Assembly: GCA_012514125.1 (NCBI GenBank)
Contig: JAAZAW010000032.1
Coordinates: 1-7,797 of the forward strand
Source of the DNA: Phycisphaerae bacterium
Lineage (GTDB): Bacteria > Planctomycetota > Phycisphaerae > JAAYCJ01
Reading direction: 5' to 3'
Length of the DNA: 7,797 nucleotides
Part shown: positions 1-4,362 of the stretch, piece by piece
Layout: each line of letters opens with the position of its first letter
How positions within the stretch are numbered: position 1 is the stretch's first letter
The notes under the pieces: model-generated
What the model was told of the DNA's origin: nothing
Databases searched by the model: none
Seen by the model: only the letters and a program-made list of their open reading frames with translations
Position numbers and translations under genes: made by a program

Positions 1-651
1 AATCATCGCCACGCCTCCCATCGCCAGCAATGCCACTGTGGCCGGCTCCGGTGTGTAGGTATAGGTGATGGTCATATCTCCCGACGAACTATGTTGAAAC
101 GTGCTGAGGGGCATGGGACTATAAAGTGACGATCCGACCGTCAGATGTTCGTTGTTGGCAAACCAGAACGTGATGGTACCGGTTCCGGTATATGCCCCCA
201 GATCTGCCGGCGCAGTGTATTGCAACGATCCGGTGGCGGTTCCGGACAGATCCGCCGTCCTGAACCCCGAGGTCCCCCCAAAATCGGTCGTCCCATCATA
301 CGGATACACGATGGTCATGGGCGATGAGCCGGTAAAGGGTTGTAACGACAAAAGCTCAACGTTCCCTTTCTTCACAAAAATATCGATGCTGGCATTGTCG
401 ATTTTAGCCTGGCCTATGCTGTCGGATTCGTTCTCCATTCCGGCCCAGCTGGCGCCGCTGCAACTCAGATCGATCGTCACTTTCTCCAACTGGCCATCCG
501 CCGGATTGAATTGCGGGAATTCGACATTATTTCCCCACAGCCACGTCGTCGTTGGTTGCGAAAATGTATAACTCTTGGTCAGCGAGGCCGAGGCAGGTAA
601 ACACAACCCAAGGGTCAGGACAAAAATAACCAGAAGAATAAAGGACTTCAT
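1..651 (-). CDS. PEP-CTERM surface protein, choice-of-anchor E type (3' end outside window)
   Basis: Secreted protein predicted to be sorted to the cell surface by the exosortase/PEP-CTERM system. The frame runs from an ATG at 651 to the window edge: 217 codons with no stop, so the C-terminus is missing. Residues 1-22 form a signal peptide (basic Lys2, hydrophobic core, Ala-Ser-Ala before the cut). The body is Ser/Thr/Gly-rich, beta-type and nearly Cys-free after the signal peptide. It carries two blocks typical of choice-of-anchor E proteins: FPQFNPADGQL (45-55) and TDFGGTSGF (122-130), then an ADLGAYTGTGTI stretch near 149-160. The visible end is the sorting tag: Pro-Glu-Pro at 201-203 followed by a hydrophobic Ala/Leu/Val/Gly run; the closing basic cluster is cut off. 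AAGGAG sits 6 nt before the ATG. It is monocistronic, with its own promoter. No exosortase is visible here. The biological role is unknown; such proteins are usually tied to extracellular matrix. Confidence 0.88.
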   Translation of the reverse strand, partial: MKSFILLVIFVLTLGLCLPASASLTKSYTFSQPTTTWLWGNNVEFPQFNPADGQLEKVTIDLSCSGASWAGMENESDSIGQAKIDNASIDIFVKKGNVELLSLQPFTGSSPMTIVYPYDGTTDFGGTSGFRTADLSGTATGSLQYTAPADLGAYTGTGTITFWFANNEHLTVGSSLYSPMPLSTFQHSSSGDMTITYTYTPEPATVALLAMGGVAMI

Positions 652-707
652 CTTTCACTCCTTTTGCAGATACTTGTTTAAAAAATCTTAAAATATTGCA
701 TCCCTTT

Positions 708-736
708 AAAATACCGAATTTACATGTTAATGTCAA
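708..736 (-). promoter_or_regulatory. Sigma70-type promoter of the PEP-CTERM gene
   Basis: Read on the minus strand, a perfect TTGACA (731-736) is followed by a 17-bp spacer and TATTTT (708-713, 4 of 6 matches to TATAAT). Transcription would start near 700, leaving a leader of about 50 nt before the Shine-Dalgarno and ATG at 651. The surrounding DNA is AT-rich, as expected of a promoter. Confidence 0.7.
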
Positions 737-778
737 TGGTATTCATTGTTTCTTCATTTGCCTGTTAAAGTAGGTAAG

Positions 779-803
779 ATGGATTTTCTAAAAGAAAATC
801 CAT
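779..803. repeat. Perfect 10-bp inverted repeat upstream of the PEP-CTERM promoter
   Basis: ATGGATTTTC (779-788) and GAAAATCCAT (794-803) are exact reverse complements around a 5-nt TAAAA loop. The centre lies about 55 bp upstream of the -35 box of the PEP-CTERM promoter. No T-run follows on either strand, so it does not look like an intrinsic terminator. A protein-binding operator or enhancer-type site is possible. The rest of 652-1001 holds the promoter, the terminator listed separately, and a purine-rich plus strand at about 880-924; I see no gene in it. Confidence 0.5.
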
Positions 804-930
804 TCTGCCCAAATCAGCGACCGAAATTTTGATATTTGTAATGCTACGACACGACTAAATCAAAAGTGTATGAGCGATTTTTGGGGAGAAATAAGCGAAA
901 AAAGGGAGAAAAGGTGGGGGATGATGTTTT

Positions 931-970
931 TAAAACGACATCGGCTTCGGAGGGGTGTCCGAAGCCGATG
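931..970 (-). terminator. Likely intrinsic terminator of the HAMP-like membrane protein gene
   Basis: A perfect 12-bp stem (939-950 with 959-970, arm CATCGGCTTCGG) closes an 8-nt loop, 31 bp past the stop codon at 1002. On the minus strand the stem is followed by TCG and then TTTT. The T-run is short and displaced by 3 nt, so termination may be moderate, but position and stem strength fit well. No T-run follows the stem on the plus strand. Confidence 0.65.
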
Positions 971-1001
971 AGCTGTTGATTGATTTGAAACGAAATTTTG
1001 T

Positions 1002-1733
1002 CTAATTCAGGCTGATTTTTTCTTCCTGACGTTGTTTTGTTTCGGTCGGTGTATTTTCTGTAACACTTTGTCCGATGAAGTCGTTTAATTCGGCGACGGC
1101 TTTGGTCAGTTGATCCGCTTGAAGTTTCAGTTCGTCTTCGCCGGTCGCTTTGGTCTGGAAGGTATGCGATTTTGTAACCGCCTGGAGCTGCTGACGCGCT
1201 TCACCCAGTCGGTTGCGGATGTCTTTGGCGAGGAGCAATACAATTCCCGCTCCGATGATCGATCCGGCAAGGACGGCGATACGCAGACCGAAGTCGGTCG
1301 TGGCCAGGGCGGAGCTTAATGAGGCTTGTGCGGCTTTATCGGCTTCGTGGAGCGTATGGGCGACGACGGTTTTTACCGCGGCTCGTTGTGGGACGGTGGC
1401 GTTTTCATAGGCTTGCCAGGCTTTTTGGATATTCGCGACGGCGTTTTGATCTAAAGACTTTTCGTGGGAGAGGTTAGAGACACTGGTGAGGAAGTTGTCT
1501 TTGGCAGTTTTCCATTCGTTTGAAACTTGTCCTGTGGTGGGATCGACGGGGTTAGTGTAGTGTACGGCATCAAAGAGCCTTTCGCAGCGGCTTACCTGTC
1601 GGGCTAGAGCCGCTTGGCGGGTGAGGGTCTGCATTTGAAGGTGTCCGCCGAACTCAAAAATTCCTGCCAGGATCAGCAGCAGACTCAGCCCCAGTAACAT
1701 TTCTTTCCGCAGTGTCAGTTTTCTTGATTTCAT
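1002..1733 (-). CDS. Two-TM membrane protein with periplasmic helical sensor-like domain and HAMP-like tail, no output domain
   Basis: 243 residues. A basic cytoplasmic N-terminus is followed by TM1 (about 12-30), a helical extracytoplasmic region (about 31-148), TM2 (about 150-169) and a cytoplasmic tail. The layout matches the input half of chemoreceptors and sensor kinases (four-helix-bundle sensor plus HAMP). The tail has the HAMP-like second helix GEDELKLQADQLTKAVAEL (198-216), but the usual proline of the first HAMP helix is not seen. It ends in a polar Glu/Thr/Lys-rich stretch with no kinase, GGDEF or methyl-accepting region. The stop is followed at once by a terminator hairpin, so truncation by assembly seems unlikely. 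The ATG at 1733 has AAGGAAG about 9 nt upstream. It appears monocistronic. Ligand and partner are unknown; it could act through a separate kinase or be a structural membrane protein of similar shape. Confidence 0.75.
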   Translation of the reverse strand: MKSRKLTLRKEMLLGLSLLLILAGIFEFGGHLQMQTLTRQAALARQVSRCERLFDAVHYTNPVDPTTGQVSNEWKTAKDNFLTSVSNLSHEKSLDQNAVANIQKAWQAYENATVPQRAAVKTVVAHTLHEADKAAQASLSSALATTDFGLRIAVLAGSIIGAGIVLLLAKDIRNRLGEARQQLQAVTKSHTFQTKATGEDELKLQADQLTKAVAELNDFIGQSVTENTPTETKQRQEEKISLN

Positions 1734-1808
1734 GTCCTGTTACTTCCTTTTCGGTGTCAAAAATACAGAGAAATACATAAGTTACATTTTATTTAGTTTT
1801 TATCGGTC

Positions 1809-1820
1809 ATTTGGGCAGAA
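1809..1820. repeat. 12-bp inverted repeat, right copy
   Basis: ATTTGGGCAGAA here is the exact reverse complement of TTCTGCCCAAAT at 803-814. CGGTC at 1804-1808 is matched by GACCG at 819-823 after a 4-nt insertion in the left copy. The two copies flank the HAMP-like gene and sit in both of the larger intergenic gaps. I see no target-site duplication or transposase, so a shared regulatory motif is as likely as an element end. Confidence 0.4.
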
Positions 1821-1916
1821 GACTTGACTTTCTTGTCATTATATTTGTTTTTGGCGCGAAGATTTCTTGGGTTCGGCAAGGTTTTAGCGAGGATGAACGG
1901 GAAAAATTCTGGAAAT

Positions 1917-1945
1917 TTGCCTGGGGGAAATTTGTATTTTATAGT
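1917..1945 (+). promoter_or_regulatory. Candidate promoter of the plus-strand small transcript
   Basis: TTGCCT (1917-1922, 4 of 6 to consensus) is separated by exactly 17 bp from TATAGT (1940-1945, 5 of 6). The predicted start site is near 1952. The -35 box overlaps a 9-bp direct repeat, GGAAATTTG at 1911-1919 and 1926-1934, which might bind a regulator. This is the only plausible plus-strand promoter I found in the gap, and it lies in the right place for the Shine-Dalgarno, ORF and terminator downstream. Confidence 0.45.
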
Positions 1946-1988
1946 TAACTCAGAAGGCTCAATGAAAGCTTCGTGACTGCGTTGAACG

Positions 1989-1996
1989 AAAGGAGG
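1989..1996 (+). promoter_or_regulatory. Near-perfect Shine-Dalgarno preceding TTG 2005
   Basis: AAAGGAGG matches the anti-Shine-Dalgarno almost completely and leaves 8 nt before the TTG at 2005. It picks that TTG over the GTG at 1973, which lies upstream of the site and opens an Arg-rich frame. A minimal ATG ORF of four codons (1962-1976) precedes it and may be chance. Confidence 0.45.
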
Positions 1997-2004
1997 AGAA
2001 GGAA

Positions 2005-2181
2005 TTGCTCGGATCGTTGGTCGGTAAATTTTTTAATGGCATTTTGCTTGCTCCGTCGGCCGTCCCCGGCGGGGCGGGTATTTCTGAGGAATTTACGCTG
2101 CCGGAATGTGTTCGCTCCGATCAACGGGAAAGTTTTTTTGGTGAAGAAGAGAATCGTTTGGGTGACGTCACTGGAAGCTGA
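2005..2181 (+). CDS. Hypothetical small protein, 58 aa, TTG start
   Basis: I do not recognise this protein. The frame opens with TTG 8 nt after a strong Shine-Dalgarno and closes with TGA at 2179-2181. The N-terminal half is hydrophobic and Gly/Pro-rich (LLGSLVGKFFNGILLAPSAV after the start, then PGGAG). The C-terminal half is acidic (GEEEN near residues 46-50). All Arg codons inside it are CGN, as in the neighbouring real genes, whereas the alternative frame from GTG 1973 is rich in Arg, several of them AGG/AGA. A candidate promoter lies upstream and a strong terminator downstream, which makes a self-contained plus-strand unit convergent with the lipid A operon. It could instead be a small RNA with an incidental ORF. 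The only direct support for translation is the ribosome site and codon choice. Confidence 0.4.
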   Translation: MLGSLVGKFFNGILLAPSAVPGGAGISEEFTLPECVRSDQRESFFGEEENRLGDVTGS

Positions 2182-2204
2182 AGTGAGACTTTGACGCGGA
2201 AATT

Positions 2205-2223
2205 GTCCGACAGATTGTCGGGC
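2205..2223 (+). other. Small hairpin between the 58-aa ORF and its terminator
   Basis: GTCCGACA (2205-2212) pairs with TGTCGGGC (2216-2223), including one G-U, around a 3-nt loop, starting 24 nt after the TGA at 2181. No T-run follows. It could be a 3' stabilising structure in the putative small transcript. Confidence 0.35.
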
Positions 2224-2254
2224 GATGGTCAGGAAAGGTTTACTTTTTTTAGAG

Positions 2255-2285
2255 AAGGTCGCAGTTGTTGCTGCGACCTTTTTTT
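2255..2285 (+). terminator. Strong intrinsic terminator, plus-strand oriented
   Basis: AAGGTCGCAG (2255-2264) pairs perfectly with CTGCGACCTT (2271-2280) around the 6-nt loop TTGTTG, followed by a run of seven T (2279-2285). The T-run is on the plus strand. On the minus strand the hairpin is followed by CTCT and then A's, so it would end the lipid A operon only weakly. It therefore implies a plus-strand transcript arriving from 1734-2254, where no family gene is recognisable. Confidence 0.85.
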
Positions 2286-2326
2286 ATGTGTCGGAGGTGG
2301 AGGATATTTGTGGTTGTGTTTATTGC

Positions 2327-3337
2327 TTAGAGTTTGAAATTATGTTCTGAAATGGACTGGACGATTCGCTCGGCGGTTTCGACGGCATCGAGGCCCGCTT
2401 GTGCGGAGACTTCGGGTTCGGTGCCTGCGATCACCGCATTGACAAACGACTCGAGTTCTGCGCGCAGAGGTTCTTCGTCGGCCATCATGATGGGTTCGAC
2501 TTTGACGAGTTTGGAATAGTCGTTATTGGCAAGCTGGGCCAGGTCGTCGATTTTTTTGTCGTGAGCCAATTGGAGGATATCGGCGTTGGCGTCTTTTTTG
2601 ATGGCGATGCCAGTTTTTTTCTGATAGTCGAGACTCAGGTAGGCCTGGTTTGAAAAGACGCGAATTTTTCGTTCGGTTTTCAGCGCCAGTCTGGACGCGG
2701 TGAGATTGGCGACGCAGCCGTCGTCGAACGTCAGTCTGGCGTTGGCGATATCTTCGAATTTTCCAAGCACGGCGACACCGACGGCATCGACATTCACCGG
2801 TATTTTGCCCACCAGACTCAGAACGATGTCGATATCATGAATCATCATGTCGAGCACCACACCGATATCGGCGGAACGGAAGGTGAAGGGACTGATTCGG
2901 TGCGTTTCGATGAATCGGGGTGTTATGTCGAGTCGTTTCATCGCGCGGACCACGGGATTGAATCGTTCGGTGTGTCCTACTTGAACGGGTGTGCGAAATT
3001 CACGAGCCAAATCGAGGATTTTTCGTCCCTGGCGGGAATCGGGCGCCAAGGGTTTTTCGATCAAAACCGCCTTTCCGGCGCGAATGAGAGGCTCGGCTAC
3101 GCTCAGGTGGTGGATGGTTGGCACGGCAATCGAAGCCAGATCGATTTGATCGATGATTTGCGAAACGTCGGTGAAGGGTTTGCAGTTGAAATTTGCAGCC
3201 ATTTCGGCCGCTCGATCGGAATTGGCATCGACGACACCGGTAAGTTCGACCTGGTTCATTTCAGAATAAATTCGCACATGATGGCGTCCCATGTGTCCGG
3301 TTCCAATCACGGCGGCACGAAGTTTTTTTTCGTTCAT
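2327..3337 (-). CDS. Gfo/Idh/MocA family NAD(P)-dependent oxidoreductase of the lipid A operon
   Basis: Predicted cytosolic sugar dehydrogenase, 336 residues, the normal family size. The Rossmann fold opens with GTGHMG (12-17). The family EKP signature is at 94-96, followed by GHTERFNP (121-128) and MIHDIDI (165-171) in the C-terminal substrate domain, whose Asp/His residues are typical of the active site. The start at 3337 is chosen because AAGGA lies about 8 nt upstream and the Rossmann strand begins at residue 7. The frame stays open upstream to 3583, but that stretch is low-complexity polar sequence overlapping the end of lpxA. It is the last gene of the operon, 76 bp after lpxA. Members of this family sit beside lpxA in several phyla. 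One, GnnA, oxidises UDP-GlcNAc at C3 so that GnnB can make UDP-GlcNAc3N, the substrate of some LpxA enzymes. No GnnB-like aminotransferase is in the window, so GnnA activity is a hypothesis. Confidence 0.9.
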   Translation of the reverse strand: MNEKKLRAAVIGTGHMGRHHVRIYSEMNQVELTGVVDANSDRAAEMAANFNCKPFTDVSQIIDQIDLASIAVPTIHHLSVAEPLIRAGKAVLIEKPLAPDSRQGRKILDLAREFRTPVQVGHTERFNPVVRAMKRLDITPRFIETHRISPFTFRSADIGVVLDMMIHDIDIVLSLVGKIPVNVDAVGVAVLGKFEDIANARLTFDDGCVANLTASRLALKTERKIRVFSNQAYLSLDYQKKTGIAIKKDANADILQLAHDKKIDDLAQLANNDYSKLVKVEPIMMADEEPLRAELESFVNAVIAGTEPEVSAQAGLDAVETAERIVQSISEHNFKL

Positions 3338-3354
3338 TGTATGATCCTTATGAG

Positions 3355-3393
3355 AAAAAGGTCTGCTTTGGGTTATCAGGTCAGAAGCGGACC
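3355..3393 (-). terminator. Imperfect terminator-like hairpin between lpxA and the oxidoreductase
   Basis: On the minus strand, GGTCCGCTT (3393-3385) pairs with AAGCAGACC (3368-3360) with one central C-A mismatch. The loop is about 16 nt, and TTTTT follows directly (3359-3355). The structure lies wholly in the 76-bp gap, before the Shine-Dalgarno of the oxidoreductase. It could attenuate transcription so that less oxidoreductase than LpxA is made. The mismatch and large loop make it weak. Confidence 0.35.
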
Positions 3394-3413
3394 CTCGTTT
3401 GTTGTTTGATTGA

Positions 3414-4274
3414 TTATTTTTGTAAACCGGATGACGTTTTTTCTTCCTTGTAGAAATTTCCGATGTCCTGAATTGTGTCGCAACGGAGCGTTTCACGATA
3501 TCGCCCATGTTTGCCCTGTGTGCTGCGTCGCATGAACTCGACAAGGTATTGGACGTTGGCGTCGAGGGATTTATCGGCTTCAAGCTTGGACAGGGCGGTC
3601 AGGAATTTTCCACTTTTAAAGAGTTTTTTGAAAGCTTCTTTTATCGCTTCGATCTGTTCTTCGGAAAAGCCGTTTCGTACGAGGCCACGAACATTGATTG
3701 CGCGGGCCACCGCGGGATTTCCGTCGCTGATGGTGAATGGAGGGATGTCGGCTACCACGGCTGAGAGTCCGCCGATCATGGCGTTTCGTCCGATGGTGCA
3801 AAAGTGGTGAATGGCGGCGGCGCCTCCGATAAACGCGCATCGTTCGACGTGAAGATGTCCGCCCAGGAGCACATTATTTGCGGCGACGACATGATCTTCG
3901 ATAATACAATCGTGTCCGACATGCACTCCGGCCATAAACAGGTTTCCATTGCCGATGAGAGTTTTTCCGCCGCCGAGTTCCGTTCCTCGGTTTACGGTGA
4001 CGTTTTCGCGAAAGACATTATTATCGCCGATGATGAGTTCGGTGAGTCCGCCCTTGTATTTAAGGTCCTGGGGGTCGGCGCCGACTACGCAGTTTGGGAA
4101 AAATTCGTTTTTTTGTCCGATTTTTGTCGGGCCGAGGACGGTGACATTGTTGAACAGTTTGCAGCCGGTGTCAATGGTCACATTGGCTCCGATAAAAGTG
4201 CCCGGACCGATGACCACATCGTCAGCCAATATCGCGGTTGGATCAATAAAAACATTCGGTCCAATTTTCGGCAT
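3414..4274 (-). CDS. lpxA: UDP-N-acetylglucosamine O-acyltransferase (LpxA)
   Basis: First enzyme of lipid A synthesis: moves a 3-hydroxyacyl chain from ACP to the sugar 3-position of UDP-GlcNAc in the cytosol. 286 residues versus 262 in E. coli; the extra length is mostly a polar C-terminal tail. Residues 1-190 are left-handed beta-helix hexapeptide repeats, followed by the helical C-terminal domain with the GLVRNGFS signature (197-204). Aligned by eye with E. coli, the four active-site histidines are kept: His118, His121 (catalytic), His140 and His156. QDLKY (69-73) and the glycine at the chain-length ruler position (Gly169 for E. coli Gly173) are also present. Differences are Asn95 for His99, His157 for Gln161 and Asn201 for Arg205. 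It lies 88 bp after lpxC-fabZ, with AAGGAA about 10 nt before the ATG. Confidence 0.97.
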   Translation of the reverse strand: MPKIGPNVFIDPTAILADDVVIGPGTFIGANVTIDTGCKLFNNVTVLGPTKIGQKNEFFPNCVVGADPQDLKYKGGLTELIIGDNNVFRENVTVNRGTELGGGKTLIGNGNLFMAGVHVGHDCIIEDHVVAANNVLLGGHLHVERCAFIGGAAAIHHFCTIGRNAMIGGLSAVVADIPPFTISDGNPAVARAINVRGLVRNGFSEEQIEAIKEAFKKLFKSGKFLTALSKLEADKSLDANVQYLVEFMRRSTQGKHGRYRETLRCDTIQDIGNFYKEEKTSSGLQK

Positions 4275-4306
4275 TCCACACTTCCTTATTACATTTTCAT
4301 GGTATG

Positions 4307-4358
4307 CGATTTCCTGATTTTGTTGGAAATCGGCAGAAATTCAAAAAAGAAATCGGCA
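4307..4358 (-). repeat. Hairpin and 10-bp direct repeat in the lpxC-fabZ/lpxA gap
   Basis: CGATTTCC (4307-4314) pairs with GGAAATCG (4325-4332) around a 10-nt loop. The right arm is part of a direct repeat, GAAATCGGCA at 4326-4335 and 4349-4358. No T-run follows on the minus strand, so it is not a terminator. It may be an mRNA processing or stability element, or chance; the 88-bp gap has no other content apart from the lpxA ribosome site. Confidence 0.3.
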
Positions 4359-4362
4359 CTCA

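Noticed and set aside
152..571. 139-codon plus-strand frame at the left edge
   Set aside because: The minus strand carries a signal peptide, choice-of-anchor E blocks and a PEP-CTERM tag over the same bases, so this is the shadow.
921..971. 16-codon plus-strand ORF starting with two ATGs after a purine-rich stretch
   Set aside because: It consists almost wholly of the terminator hairpin of the neighbouring gene and encodes an Arg-rich peptide; the apparent ribosome site is just part of a purine run.
1838..1843. Perfect TATAAT on the minus strand upstream of the HAMP-like gene
   Set aside because: No acceptable -35 box lies 15-19 bp upstream of it, so I could not support it as that gene's promoter.
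1973..2194. 73-codon plus-strand frame from GTG 1973
   Set aside because: Its start precedes the Shine-Dalgarno at 1989-1996, its product is very Arg-rich with AGG/AGA codons, and the overlapping frame from TTG 2005 has better codon choice and spacing.
2837..3409. 190-codon plus-strand open frame opposite the oxidoreductase
   Set aside because: It lies antisense to a gene with clear family motifs; long antisense frames are expected with this codon use, and the product has no recognisable features.
3338..3583. 82-codon upstream extension of the oxidoreductase frame into lpxA
   Set aside because: The extension is polar, low-complexity sequence unlike any Gfo/Idh N-terminus, overlaps lpxA by 170 bp, and the ATG at 3337 has a good Shine-Dalgarno directly before the Rossmann motif.
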